Below, piece by piece: positions 44,439-56,713 of a DNA stretch of 64,000 nt. This stretch comes from Chalara sp. BL73. Lineage: Eukaryota; Ascomycota; Leotiomycetes; Helotiales. Location of the stretch: assembly GCA_918026815.1 (NCBI GenBank), contig CAKJVC010000115.1:62001-126000 (forward strand), read 5' to 3'. A program made the translations under genes and the position numbers. Positions within the stretch are counted from its first letter, which is position 1. Every line of letters begins with the position of its first letter. Below the pieces are notes generated by a model, which saw nothing but the letters and a program-made list of their open reading frames with translations, had not been told where the DNA came from and made no database searches.

Positions 44439-46417
44439 CTACCATGTGCTAGTATAATCTAACTTGAACGTCCAAATATATTTATCGCTCGCAATCAGCT
44501 CATCCGACACCTTGATGGTGACCAAGCCATTATCACCCCACACAGCCGGCACCTCAGTACCACTCATGCTACCGCCAAGAATCGTGATTTTATCACCGGG
44601 TAGGTACGGGACCTTGTCCGGGAACACAATTGTATTGCTGGGTTTAGATAAAACGTGCATATAGAAGGCATTGTCCTTAGTCGTATATCGGTAGCTGCCT
44701 TTACCTGGCGTAGTCGCCCAATAGCGCGTGGAATAGATCGACTCGCCATGAGCCATAATCCATTCTCCAGCATCAAGCAATCCTTTAGCCATGATTTGAG
44801 GGATGGTACCATCAGCCTTCGGCCCGATGTCAAGAAGGAAGTTACCGTTCTTGGAGACGATATCAATCAGGGATTTGACAATATCTTCACCAGTGAGATA
44901 TTCCTCGTCCGGGGTCATGTAGTTGTACCCGAAGGAGAATGGGTCCATACCGCGATTGGATTCCCATTTTCTGACAACTATATCATCATTGGTGCTGTAT
45001 TCAGGCGTATCAAAATCTGCCGCAATACCGCAGCGATTGTTGAAAGTTACTTGGCGGCCTCTATCGCGTGCCCAGTTAATCCAAGCAGAAGCGAAGATGG
45101 TCGCGTTGTTAGCAGAGCCGGCAATATCACACCACATGATCTCAGTGTCGTACTCATAGGCCAGGACATTCTGTTGTGGCAATTGAATGTCCTGAATAAA
45201 GTCTCCATTTTCCACATAGCCTGTGTATTCGACCTCCTTACCGGTATACGGATTAATGGGTGGTCCGCCGGGGAACCCGCCTCCAGGAGCGTAGGCGTAG
45301 TGTTTGTAGAGAGGATTGTACCACTCTGGGAGAGAAAAGTAAGTGCCTCTCCTGATTTCTGGATGATACTTCTTGGCGGCATTGAAAAGCTCCCCGATGA
45401 GATCTCTCTTCGGACCGTAATGGATTGAAGAGCGTCTGCTGACAGATTCAGAAAAATTGAATAATGCGTATCCATCATGATGTTCTACTAAAGTAAATAT
45501 CATTCTAGATCATTAACAAAGTGTTTACTAACTTGTTACAGGAACTATATATCGAGCTCCAGCATCAGCCACAAGATCAATCCACTCTTTGGCATCGAAT
45601 TCCACTGCTGTGAAATTTGCAATGAAATCGTCATAGACCAAGTCTTGGCCATACATGCGTAAGTGGTATTGATAAGTTTCGGTTCTGTAGTCCGGCTCAT
45701 GCTGTCTTTTCCAGTACCTGAGTAATGTTAGTGAGCTATTATTAGTAATAAGATGGCGATTGGCGCACCATTCAGCATAATCCTCAACGGGGGTTGTGTT
45801 TCCAAAAGCAGGAACGGAATAGATGCCCCAATGGATGAAAATTCCATATTTAACTTCATTGAACCAGTCTGGGTTCCAGTGATGCTCAAGGCTAGTAGGT
45901 GTAGCAGAATAGTCGCCAAAACCACACGTACCAGTGATATCCTGTGTAGTCGTCTGAAACTCTCCATATTTTGCTCCCCAGATTGCCGTAATGGTGGCAG
46001 AGCACATTGTTCCAGGGGCGACGCCCTTCTTGTTCTTCACTCCAATCTGCACAACAGCCTGTTGCTGGGGAGCGAGCCGTGTGAGCGTCCCTGGGGTGAC
46101 TAGATCGAAGCTATCGGAATCGGCTGTGACGTTCAGTGTATCCGCCAGAGTCAAGAAGTTTGACGGATGGTCGTTTGCAATGATCATTTCAATGACCTGA
46201 ACAAAGTCCGATCCTTCGAACCATTTCGAAGTGAGTGTGCCTCCGTGAATGCGCAACCGAGGAGGGAACCCATCTGTAATGTATCAGCATGACTATTGTT
46301 TTGATGGTATGAGTGCATACGGTCTGATCGGGATTGAACGTCATTGTTCTTGATAGTAGCTTTATTTATAGCGCTGGTACTCCACAGGAATGTTGTAAGA
46401 GATAACAGAGACTTCAT
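44439..46417 (-). CDS. Secreted alpha-L-fucosidase (GH29)
   Basis: Four exons give about 609 aa. Exon 1 encodes a signal peptide (MKSLLSLTTFLWSTSA). Exon 2 covers an N-terminal beta domain and the start of the GH29 barrel (HHWNPDWFNEVKYGIFIHWG). A short intron (GTGCGC...CTCAG near 45720-45770) lies inside EWYWKRQHEPDY, and another (GTTAGT...GTAG) precedes KHHDGYALFNF. Catalytic landmarks are the HWG and HHDGYALF blocks and the WCDIAG stretch, whose Asp is the expected nucleophile. The C-terminal beta domain ends LDYTSTW. The enzyme removes terminal alpha-L-fucose from glycans or plant xyloglucan; extracellular action fits the signal peptide. Confidence 0.9.
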
Positions 46418-47420
46418 GATATAGAATCACGATTGATGAAAGTGCGAAGTTGGGATGGGATGAATTGACTGGCTCACAACTTTATGGCTAATATATATAT
46501 ACGCCCGATTTAGAGGAGGCCCAAATACACTGACAAACATACCACCAACCCATCTTCATGGCCATGATTCAATTGGAGCGCGTACGCTGAAAAGACTGGC
46601 GATCTATTGTTCCTTGATCACCATCGGCGTAGGATTTTGCGGGGGCGGGAGGGGACTTGGGAGCTGGTGTATGGGTTGCAAAAAAGCTACCCCGCCAAGT
46701 TAGGGAACTAAAATGCGAGAACTATTACACTAAACAAAAAATTAAGTTAAAATGTTCGACGATAACCACGATATATCAATATTATTCTATAGACTACGTA
46801 TTATGCTATTGTGTTACTACTATTACGATTTATCTATTCTAATATTTATAATTAAGTCCATAATTTTAGATACCAATTGTTGTGGTTTGTTAGGGGAGAG
46901 GGAAAGGAACATCAGTTTTAAGCACCCTTTATCGCTGTAACAACGCATTAACAATATGGGCTCACATTATTATTCGTGGATATTACTTCAAGCTTGGGGA
47001 AGAGCTTAGCGAAGTGTATAACCGCTCCATTCCAATTACATAGCCTTGGAAATTGAGGAGACAGATTGAGCTGTCACCTAAGAACTTCGGTGGTGCCTTA
47101 GGCATCCCCGAAATTGGGTGACGTTTTAAGGAACCCTTTTTTGGTATTATGAGTAATCGACACATACACCAATCGATGTACCTTTTCCTATTTGTATTGT
47201 ACTATTATGATATTTCTATTTCATTTTCTACCTATTCTTACTCGACGACCTAGCCCTTCTACAATACATTTTAAAAGGAACATATTGTAGTTAACTAGGC
47301 TTAAACGTGTTAACTTTTCTATATACATATAGAAAGCATACCTTAAAAATTGACCCAAAGAGTTATAATATGATATAACTAATTCTTGATCCAATTTAGC
47401 ACAACGTCGCTTAAACAAAT
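46418..47420. other. AT-rich intergenic
   Basis: Includes the fucosidase promoter and AT-rich sequence from 46640 onward (for example 46730-46860). ORFs here are short and composition-driven. No mobile-element coding motif was found. Confidence 0.5.
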
Positions 47421-48680
47421 GTTTTACAACTTTCCATAGTGATCCACATATATGTGAGTCGAGCGCCACAAGGAACAAATATTCCACCTCATGCTCTCCT
47501 TCGTGCCCCAAACGAGGCTCTGTACAAGAGAGGTGAATACCGGGGCACAACCGGGAACCAGCGTGAAATGGATTGAAAACGGCATTGGCGATACTGTTGA
47601 TAGTTCTATCCTGATTGACCCATTGTGTGTGATCAAACCTGTTACCCTCGTTATTCTCCTTGGCCTAGAGGGCTTCACTCAGGCATTAAATAGGATATAT
47701 GACTTGCTTGAAAGGTCGGTATAGGGAATAAGTCAGGGTTTCGATGCAAGTTGTAGTTTTGTGTGGTAACGGTAGTATTTGGACGGAAGGGGCAATTTCC
47801 AAATATGGCACCCGCGGGTAGCACCACACGAGGAAAGCCGCTAGGAGCAGCATCATATAGCCCAGCGTTTCCTCGATCATGGTGTTCAAGAAGGGAAGAT
47901 TCTCATTTTCTAAATCTGTGAAATTCTCTGGCTGGTCCGCTGCCTCGTCTTCGGGTCTTTCCTGAAAATCTAGCCTTGATAGAAGAACCCAGGTCAGATA
48001 TGTCAGGTACTAGCGGTTGTGTCTGAGCCTACAACGATAAGGTCTTTCGCTTCGAGCTGCGCCTCTAAGTCATTCAGCGACTCACTCTGTTCGGTTTCGT
48101 AGACGATATTGCCAAATATATTTGCTCTACTGCCCCTTGCCTTGCAGCATTGCATTGCTATTTTGCGATACTCCGGTGGATATTGGTCTGAATTGAAGCG
48201 CTTTGAAAAAAGCAGAATTGGAGATTGGCAGCGAATGGTTTGAACTGCTGGTAATTCAACGCAAATTCGGCCACTTTGCAAGGCTGATTGTAGAGTCCAA
48301 ATGTATCTGTTCGCTAGATGTTGAAAGGTAGTCAGGCGAACCTTTTTGGGGAAGCCAACGAATGCTATACTTACCACCCTTTCTCAATAAGGTGGAAAGA
48401 GTCGCCGAACATCAGGTGAGTCGAAGCATCTGTGACCATGAGAGCCCACTACATCAACGCACCCGCGACACCATTTCGAGCCTCATCCTCAATTTACTAG
48501 CCACTAACTTTACCTTCTCGTGCATGTGCGAGCAGCTTCTTTGGACATGCCCTTTTGCATCAATCATGGTGAGTACCGTTGGGTGTGGAAAAAATACAGG
48601 TCCTGATGCCACTTCGTTTTGAGGAGCCAGAGCCGGTGTGGTGTATCAGAGTGAAAGCTTGAGGATCTGCCACCTAAATC
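47420..48680 (-). pseudogene. Degenerate cytochrome P450
   Basis: A leftward P450 is recognisable in pieces spread over several frames. In gene order these are TVLTMIDAKGHVQR (~48570), LMVTDASTHLMFGDSFHLIEKG (~48400), and SESLNDLEAQLEAKDLIV plus GSDTT of the I helix (~48010-48080). Next come LPFLNTMIEETL with the ExxR region displaced (~47890), AAPSGFPRVVLPAGA and NYNLHRNPDLFP (~47720-47830), and the heme loop FHAGSRLCPG (~47550). At least two frame changes separate these blocks, one right after EETL. In-frame stops also occur (for example TGA and TAG between early blocks). Order and spacing match a multi-exon P450 of about 500 aa resembling trichothecene C-15 hydroxylase-type enzymes. It is not functional as written. 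Confidence 0.8.
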
Positions 48681-51600
48681 TCTATTGACGAAAGATGAGC
48701 GTAATTCTCGTATTTATCATAGAGAGCTTATACGTCGTACATGCGTTAGTCAGTTATGACGGAGAATTTCAACCGTACCTGAGTCTATTTTGCATGCTAC
48801 AGTGCAGGAATTTTGGCAGAGGATTCCTCAATGTAGAAATGATGTACTACAATAACTTTATATACTAGACGGGATCATAACTGCAGCCTGCAGTCGTCTG
48901 CCAATGCGTACACTAGGTCACCAACCTTTGTTGTCCATATTGCCCCTGTAAGTCAGAGTAATTAAGCTGTTATGGTGCAGGTGGGAGGCGGCTCTCCGTC
49001 GTTCTCTCGGATGTTTATTGGCCAGAGGGTCGAGACTTGAATACAGAGATCAAAATTGATGGTTAATTAACAAAATCCTTTAAAAACTTCCTTTTATGGA
49101 CCATAGATTATATCCGGTGCCCCAAGGACCTCACTACAGTGGTAGCTTTGCGTAGAGTTTCGCCATTTGGGGCGGCGAGCTTAGTCCAGCCAGTCCAGAA
49201 ACAGAGTCAAGTCGTTGATTTTTGGTCGGCTCCCCTTATTTTACCAACAAACCAATGCTTCCGAAGCCTATAAGGCGCCTCTGTCGCTGCTAAGGCTAGT
49301 TTGAGCTATAGGTTTCCCTTGGCAGTCTCTTGTGCTCGAGAAACTTCAGCATCATGTCGCTACACTGCACGTGATCGAATCCGAATTAAGTGAAACCTTG
49401 TTGTATGCATGTGGTTGCTTTATATGTACATTAGCAGCTACCTAGTGTTGGGGCCAGAATTCAGAGTGACCCAAATGACTCGGGGTTGGTGAGATGCTTG
49501 TTTGTACTATTTCCATTTTCCATTTACCAACTATATACTGCTATGCTTCTATCGAATCTCCCTTATTGCGTAGGGAGCTTAATACCCTCGTAATCTTCAA
49601 TAGCTCTCCGTCTCTATCTTTGGGCGACTTTGTGTCAACCAAGAAATACAACATCCTTGTCTATTCTGTCTTGGATACATTCCGCCACGCGTACATTGTC
49701 GTCTTCTAAACACTGAATTCACCACGTTTTATGAATTTTGGCGGCCCTTCTTCAAAGTCCTCCAATACCAACCACCATATTAACAGTTGTACCTCCTTTT
49801 ATAGAAATGGGTAACGTGCCGTCTGCACAGAAAAACTATCTGATACCCTTGTCTCCATCGAGATCCGCAAGGAGTATGTTTGTAGTAAAAAGAACATTGA
49901 ATGCGGCCACTCCCATGGATTTCAAGATAACATCGTCCTTTCCATATGGCGGCGTATAGAGTACTGTTTTTCTAAAATTGTCGTGTGTCGTGACTAGGCA
50001 GAGGGTTTATGGCATGTCTGAATTGAGATCTCCTATTAAGTTGGCATGATTGTGTAGGAGATGGAGGAGTGAATTAGTATGTTGAAATTGTAGGCTGAAC
50101 TTCTGGATTCGAGCTATTGTTTCGTGATTACGGTGTTGGTTAGGATAGTGCACATTCGATAACTATTTAAAATATATAATAGGTTTGTTGTAAGCTGTTG
50201 CTCCCTAACTTTCGGCTGTTGCTTCCGCAGTCGGAAGCCCACAGTTCCAGATCCGCGAAACGTCTCATTCTGGTCGGTCACACGGCCCCTGGCTCGAAAT
50301 ACGGGAATAGTGACTAGTGTAGTGTGCATCCAGATTAAAAGTAATGAATACAATGATAGATGCTAATAAATTACCGAAAGCCATGTGGCAAGGAACACAG
50401 TAAGTCGGCCTATTTGCGGAGCGGAGCATCGCTATTCATGTTGCCTTGCAAAGGAATGCTAGCAGGATGTATAACCATGGGCCACATATCGGCACTTGAG
50501 AAATAGATGGATGATGCAATTCACGCTTTTGGCAGCGAATGCATGATCAAGATCAGCTCGGATTCAACAAGGCGTAGGCGGGATCTATCACTGCTATGCA
50601 GGCGATTGCTTTCGATCAAACTGGCAAGAGATTTCAGGAGGATGACATGTCGATGTCCTACTGCATAGCTGAAGCGCCATGGTATTGTTAACACCGAGCT
50701 GATTTGTGGAATAAGTTTTGTCGTTTGACCACTTCGCCATCAAAGAAACTCGGTATCCAAGGGAATCCATGTAAGAGGGCTTAGAGGGCAGAGTCCGTTA
50801 GTGTAGACATAGAGTCTGGTGATGTGACACTCGCTAATGGTACAAATTTTGTCTCAGACCTAGCCGTTGATATGTTTTCTAAACTGCGTCGTCCTTGTTT
50901 AGTCAATGGTCAAAGGATTAGACATAGCTTACGCAAAGTACCCACTTTGTAGCTCTGCCATCCATTATTTACGAGGGCCTTCAAGTTCTGGCTACTGAAG
51001 CAAGGCGCTGACTCGAAGGTAGAACTTATCGCCAACGAGTCGAGGCTTCTGGCCCATACTATCTTTGTTTCTGTCAAGTTTGAAGCAATGCCTTTGGCAA
51101 CGTCAGTGAAATATTGATAACATGGTTTTATGCTTTTCGCATCGCGCCAAAATGATAGTTAAGATGGAATGAAGACGGTTTCTTCAACATGCAAAAACAA
51201 TGATATCCTGAGCCACAACACGGCATCTAGTCCATCTAGTTCTCCTCTAGATCCCCCCCCCCCCCCAAAAGTATGGCCCACCGAAATCTATTATCCCGCA
51301 ACTTCTCAGCTCACTTGAGGAGGACCCAAACGCCACTGATGAGAGGCACAGACTTTATGATTACAAGCTTAAAAGTATATTTAGTATCAATACGGGAGAC
51401 CGTATTGCTGCAAAAACCGAGGCGTAGCCTAGGCCACCTATTGCTGCAGAAGAATATTTGTAACGAACACGCCTAGCCTGATTATCTCACATCTCTTTAA
51501 CCCATGTATATAGAATTTGCCACTTAACCATTACCAATCAACTTGGCTACGCCTTTCCTGGGATGATGCGTGGTTTACAACCGTAGTTTATTCAGCATTT

Positions 51601-52160
51601 CGAAACACACATGACTTTTGAGCTATAAACGCTTTGCGAGTATTTCCCAAGCTTCAGTTATGATTGCCATTGTATTGAGGGTTATCAATATACTCTTCGG
51701 CAAAGATAAATTTTGAGTCTAGTGTTGAAACTCAGATGCCACATCTTAATGAGCCTGATTAGGCCCCCAATATACAAGACAGAGAGTCTGCATTGGGGCG
51801 AAGTCCTAGTGCCTGGCCACAAATACTTGTTCTGTGCCGCTCTTTGTGCAACATTAGTATGGCAAATCATAAAGATTGGACCCCAATTTGATCCTTGAAG
51901 GATGGGTCAGCAATGTAGGTACACAGGTTTCTGTGTAATAAGCACTTATCTACACTCAAAACTCGACTTCGACCCTGAAATTATAAATTTTGGATTAGAG
52001 ATTCTTGTACTGACACCAATGCACTATACACAAGTTAGAAATAGGCGTGCTTCGGAGCTTCTGCTGCCTCGACCTTTAAAACAAAGGCTCCTCCCTAGTA
52101 TTCTAATTCATCTTTTGTTCCTCTGCATTTGCCTTTCTCTTCTAATTTATGCTTGTTTTG
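48680..52160. other. Gene-poor tract, 3.5 kb
   Basis: No gene recognised. ORFs such as 49494-49709, 50114-50353 and 51713-51898 have no domain, start context or splice partners. A 13-C run is at 51256-51268. This is likely decayed accessory DNA between two pseudogenes. Confidence 0.5.
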
Positions 52161-52991
52161 CTGTATTTATGAATTCTCAGGCTGGCGGTTATCACCACAG
52201 AAGGTGGAAGATATTTCACGGCTTGTCAAAATGGGTATGTCGCATGTCCTGCAGACCCTACGCTCGTGTTTAGGATCTGTTTCTGATCTGCACTATAGCT
52301 TGTTACTCTATTTCCTATCATTTTTGCCGCAAACATAGGGAGGGCTATTAGAAAATTTGCATCCTATAAATTGGAGCAGGGCTCCTCACTGGGCCTTTTA
52401 GAGTAGATTTTTGGTAGCCAAACCATTAGCGACGCCATTTCAACACAGTGCTCGTTGAGGCCTTGGAATACGTTCACAATTATTGTACTGGCTGTGTGGG
52501 CCTTATCACCCCTCGGAAGTCAGGTTTCCTTCTTTCTTCTCTCGCTCGAGGATAGCCCTCTACACTTTGACTTGTCTGTGTACTATTATTCTGACTTAGT
52601 CGCTACTCCTTACCAAGGGAAAGGGTTTGCTGCAGATGGTACGCCTCGCTTAGATCTTTATCTAATTGCACTCTATAACAGTCTCCTTATGACTTCGCAC
52701 CAGTACGAGATCGCGGTGATGTTCACGGCTACCATTGTAACTATCATGCTTGAAGCTTGTCTACAAGGGCCGGATGTGCTTTGTTGTGTGTCAAGTCTCA
52801 CACGGAATACGCCATATGTGCGATATGGTTATATGGGAAGCGGTCTCGATGGGATGGACCGTGCGCGCACATTATACGGTCTGACGCTGAAGCTGGTTGA
52901 TGTAAAAGGTGAAACTGGTGTTGGATTTGTTGCTGTTGCAAGTGAAGGTGTAACAAGTAATAAACCTAGAAATGGGAAGATTTATGAATGA
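52160..52991 (+). pseudogene. Relic of a fungal multi-pass membrane protein
   Basis: Fragments are in order: GGYHHRRWKIFHGLSK, MGMSHVLQTLRSCLGSVSD, RAIRKFASYKLEQGSSLGLLE, then WALSPLGSQVSFFLLSLED, and finally VSSLTRNTPYVRYGYMGSG with DGMDRARTLYGLTLKL. From memory these are landmark segments of a large fungal membrane-protein family of unknown function, where WALSPLGSQ and VSSLTR are normally separated by several hundred residues. Here they are about 60-70 residues apart, so the middle is deleted. An in-frame TAG follows LLE where Gln is expected, and another TAG follows FLPQT where Trp is expected; both fit C:G to T:A change. The gene is dead or a truncated derivative starting at 52455. Confidence 0.55.
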
Positions 52992-53260
52992 TTATACTTA
53001 TTAGTTACTAGAATTACTAACATCGTGTTAAATTTAAAGTATTCAAGAATAGTAATATATATGTTTAACTTACTTTTAACATTTCCTAATACATGCATTG
53101 GTTTATTATTCTTTGTAAATTAGATTTTTTTTAGAACTTGAACTTTGTTTACAGCTTGTAATTAAAATAAATAAATAAAAAAGTTAGTAATAAGTCATAA
53201 TCTCAATTAGTTTCCTTTCCTTTAGTGTTTCCGCTGATTGAAAACGCTAAAAAAAGTTCG

Positions 53261-56200
53261 CTATTCAACGGTTTTCCAAATGCCCTCCAAGCGCCTAATT
53301 TCAGCCCAAAGAGCTGGATCATTCGCTCGTTCCATTCCTGCCATAGCCTTATTCCAAGCCACATCAGCTTCTACACCCGCCCAACTCCTGCCATGATAGG
53401 AATAACCATAACCTCCATAGCCAATCGCGCTGTCCATCGTATCTATGCAACGGTGGGTAGCACTAATTTGCATATTTACGTTTGCCGTTTCTCTTTCCAT
53501 CTCAGATTTCTCACGCAATGTCTTCATTGTCGGGACGGTCTGTTGGTACACCACCCATCGCTCCCGACTGAAGGCAAGAAGCCCATCTGCGCTACCTGCG
53601 GCACAGGCTGCCGTGTACCTCTCCCGCATGCGCGGCGAGTACATGCAACAGACCTTCTCCTCCTCTAGATATGTATTCTGAAGAGGCATAGATTTGGTTA
53701 AAGGCGTACCGATTACGAACATTTCGTAGCACTCCTGACAGATGGCGCAATCAGGCCAGCCATACCAGGCACGTTTCGAAGCCATATCATTTTGTACACA
53801 ATTGAGAATAGGGGCCCATTTTCGTATGTAATCTTCGTATGGTGCCCACGCACCGGTCTCTATCATTTCGCACCACCGCTCGATGAATTCTTGGAAGCGT
53901 GCAGCTCGGATGGTAAAGACGCAAAATAACTCAGCCTCAGAGCTAGCTGCTTGGGGTTTTGAAGACCAGAACTGAGCTAGACCGTTTGGTACAAGAATCC
54001 CAGCGTAGCAGCCTTCACAGACCCCAAAGTTACTCACTTCCGCTTTGAAATTGTACCACTTCCCGCGAACGATGCCATTATCTGCACAACATCTTGGACT
54101 CGCTGAAATAGCACTTGCAGCTGCGTGAAAGACGCTGAAGCTGAGGCGCTTCACTAGACATATATTCAAAACCTCCCCCATGTTAATAGGCTTGAGATCA
54201 CACATCCAATTTTCGTACGTTGATTTGGAATCAACCACAGTCACTTCAAACTCCCGAGCATACGGGGACATCGCCAACCAGTCCATGAAGCACGTCTCGC
54301 AGAATACTAGGTTCTCTATTGCCTCGCGTGGTTGATACCACTTTATTTTCGATGCACAGATAGCCTTCCCATTGCATTCGGGTAATGCCATTCTTTCCGT
54401 AGTGGTACGCACAAATTCTACCCATCCACCGTCAATGTCTTTCCTCCTGGAGAATTTCTTCATGGCCCGCTTGACGTATTCCAAGCATAAGTCACAAGTC
54501 CACTTATCATTAGCTCCTTGTGTACTAGGGTGTTTGCGAAAGCGGCCGGCGAATTCTGTAGCGAGTATGATATCCTCGTAGCAGGCTTCACACGCTATGA
54601 ACCCAGGTATTTCTCTGTCCACATCAACGAACCATTCTACTTTATCAGCCATGACAGCGCCGCTTCCACCTTTGCAATCGGGTATGTGTAACCGCCGAAC
54701 CATGTACTCTGAAGCTGTGGATAGGTCCCCGGTGCGACAAACAGTCGGCCACAAACTTTTGGTTAGGCGAGGAACATTAAATCGACACCTCCCTTGGCGT
54801 TTGCGGATGGTTTCGAAAGAAGGTGCAGCGGCTGTGCCGTTGATATAATTCTCATGACACCAAGTGCAGATAAGGAAATTTGGTGTGGCGGGGAGGTAGT
54901 ACCATGTAGTTTCGTAGTCCACTTCACGTTTGTCAGAGCACAGCCTTGCAATTAAGTTTGGATCCCCAGTGGCACGCACTGGGGACACTAGGGGCATAGG
55001 CTCATCCTCTTCCGAATTGTCATCTTCCGTCGTGGAAGTGTTTGCATTTAGTTGATCCGAAATCTTTGTTTGTCCCAATTGGGAAATGATGTTTGAAAAG
55101 AGCCCTGCTTTCTTTTTTGTAGGTAAGCTCCCTTGGGATGAAGTTGGAGGGGGCGGGAAGGTGTGCTGCGAGATTGAAGGTGGTGTAGTTTGTGTGTCTA
55201 AGGCTGGCTGGGTGATAGATTGGACTGTAAAGTAAGAATGCGTAGAACTCTCTACTGTGGGCCGTTTTATATCATTGTTATCCGCTACAGAGCTATCCAT
55301 TGTCAACTTTTTCAGCTGTAGAGTTGAGTGGGGTTGAGACGCAGGCGGAGCGATATATGCATGATGGGTTTCTGCCGCCCCTGCCACACCTGCCGCAGAA
55401 ATTGGAACGAAAGGTATGGACTCCGGGGGACTGGCAATCTGACTTCCACTAGCTTGTATAGAATTCAATGGTTGGTCTAGTACTATGGCTGCTGGGGCAG
55501 GAGATACGGCAGCACCTGAATATTCTGTTGCATTCACTTTGATGTGACCACCCGTCACAAACTTGGATATAGCGGGGACTAGTGCCGGTGATGAAGATGG
55601 CTTGTTTGCGGGTAAAGGTTGCATATAGAGTGAGGTTTGAAGTCGCTGTGTGCTTGTCACCGAATTTGGTAGGGTGCTAAGTAAAGGTGATGAAGCCGTG
55701 TTATGGTGTTGTCCTGAGGAAATCTGGTCCGCCTGGCCGACGTGAATTTCTGGGGTGACAGTTGGTGGTAGAGGCATACCGGCGAGGGAGCCAATGTGTT
55801 GCTCGGTATTTGGGGTTTCAAGAGTGTGGGGTTTGCCTTGAGAATTCAGGGCGGTATAAACGGTGCTTTGAGCTGCTACAATCTTACTCAGGTAACCTTG
55901 GACCTTTGAATGTACCAAATTTGTTAAGCCTACTGGCTTCGGCGGTGGCGGTGGAGCGTTCGCATATGTTCCGATATGTGATGAAGAAGCTGAGACGTTA
56001 TAATTTGAGGCTAAAGATGCCGGCCTAGTAGTAGCTAGGTGATCCGACAGTGAAGCATTATGGCTACCGACGGCCCCAGGTTGAATGTATCCTGGGCTGC
56101 CATACTGAGTATTGAAAACCTGTTGAACTTGAGCGCCGACATGATATGTTTCAGCTGTATATGGCCTAGAAGGCAAAGGGATAGGCTGGTTATGTTCTTG

Positions 56201-56713
56201 GGGGTTGTAGAATTGATGCTGAGCGGGCTGTGCCAAATATTGTTGATGTGACCGCCAGGGACTTGGCGGGCCGTATGGAGACAGATCTGGAGTAACTGCC
56301 GGCCCTATGTTTGAACCATGACTAACCGGCTGAGGATAGGTCTGTTGAATACTATACGGAGATCCAAGGGGTAGAACAATCGCATTTGGGCTGATATTTG
56401 AGTTCGCTTGAGAAGTCTGATAGAGGTTTTGAGCTGGGGTGGAAAATTGGAGAGATTGATAATCAGAAGAATGGACTGCTATTCTTGGTGGTGGTGGAAA
56501 ATACGGTATTGAGGCCTGCCCTATTGAAGTAATTGGCTGATGGAAACTGGACGCTTGCGGCACAAGCGATTGCTGGTTGGGTGGTGGAGGATAGTTATAA
56601 GAGGTTTGATGCTGGGCGCAATCTCCGCCAGCTGGAGAATTATTATATCCGCTGGTAGCCTCGAGTGGCTGCGGCCCTGTGGTTGGATAATAGCTTGATC
56701 TCTTGTTGTCCAT
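53261..56713 (-). CDS. 1150-aa protein with disordered N-terminus and repeated Cys-pair modules
   Basis: A single exon starts MDNKRSSYYPTTGPQPLEA. Residues 1 to about 590 are Pro/Gln/Ser/Tyr-rich and probably disordered. From about 590 to 1000 there are five related modules with a Cys, then a WY/WF pair, then CxxC followed by an aromatic or His: FLICTWCHENYI, FIACEACYEDII, LVFCETCFMDWL, FGVCEGCYAGIL and CAICQECYEMFV. Further CxxC pairs lie between them (WTCDLCLEYV). Such spacing suggests metal-binding folds. The C-terminal ~100 residues are helical and Gly/Tyr-containing. I do not recognise a named domain. Location in the cell and function are unknown; no signal peptide or membrane span is seen. 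Strong coding character over 3.4 kb leaves little doubt that it is a gene. Confidence 0.85.
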   Translation of the reverse strand: MDNKRSSYYPTTGPQPLEATSGYNNSPAGGDCAQHQTSYNYPPPPNQQSLVPQASSFHQPITSIGQASIPYFPPPPRIAVHSSDYQSLQFSTPAQNLYQTSQANSNISPNAIVLPLGSPYSIQQTYPQPVSHGSNIGPAVTPDLSPYGPPSPWRSHQQYLAQPAQHQFYNPQEHNQPIPLPSRPYTAETYHVGAQVQQVFNTQYGSPGYIQPGAVGSHNASLSDHLATTRPASLASNYNVSASSSHIGTYANAPPPPPKPVGLTNLVHSKVQGYLSKIVAAQSTVYTALNSQGKPHTLETPNTEQHIGSLAGMPLPPTVTPEIHVGQADQISSGQHHNTASSPLLSTLPNSVTSTQRLQTSLYMQPLPANKPSSSPALVPAISKFVTGGHIKVNATEYSGAAVSPAPAAIVLDQPLNSIQASGSQIASPPESIPFVPISAAGVAGAAETHHAYIAPPASQPHSTLQLKKLTMDSSVADNNDIKRPTVESSTHSYFTVQSITQPALDTQTTPPSISQHTFPPPPTSSQGSLPTKKKAGLFSNIISQLGQTKISDQLNANTSTTEDDNSEEDEPMPLVSPVRATGDPNLIARLCSDKREVDYETTWYYLPATPNFLICTWCHENYINGTAAAPSFETIRKRQGRCRFNVPRLTKSLWPTVCRTGDLSTASEYMVRRLHIPDCKGGSGAVMADKVEWFVDVDREIPGFIACEACYEDIILATEFAGRFRKHPSTQGANDKWTCDLCLEYVKRAMKKFSRRKDIDGGWVEFVRTTTERMALPECNGKAICASKIKWYQPREAIENLVFCETCFMDWLAMSPYAREFEVTVVDSKSTYENWMCDLKPINMGEVLNICLVKRLSFSVFHAAASAISASPRCCADNGIVRGKWYNFKAEVSNFGVCEGCYAGILVPNGLAQFWSSKPQAASSEAELFCVFTIRAARFQEFIERWCEMIETGAWAPYEDYIRKWAPILNCVQNDMASKRAWYGWPDCAICQECYEMFVIGTPLTKSMPLQNTYLEEEKVCCMYSPRMRERYTAACAAGSADGLLAFSRERWVVYQQTVPTMKTLREKSEMERETANVNMQISATHRCIDTMDSAIGYGGYGYSYHGRSWAGVEADVAWNKAMAGMERANDPALWAEIRRLEGIWKTVE

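Noticed and set aside
44655..45428. 257-codon plus-strand ORF
   Set aside because: It is fully antisense to the well-supported GH29 fucosidase, whose motifs and introns explain the sequence.
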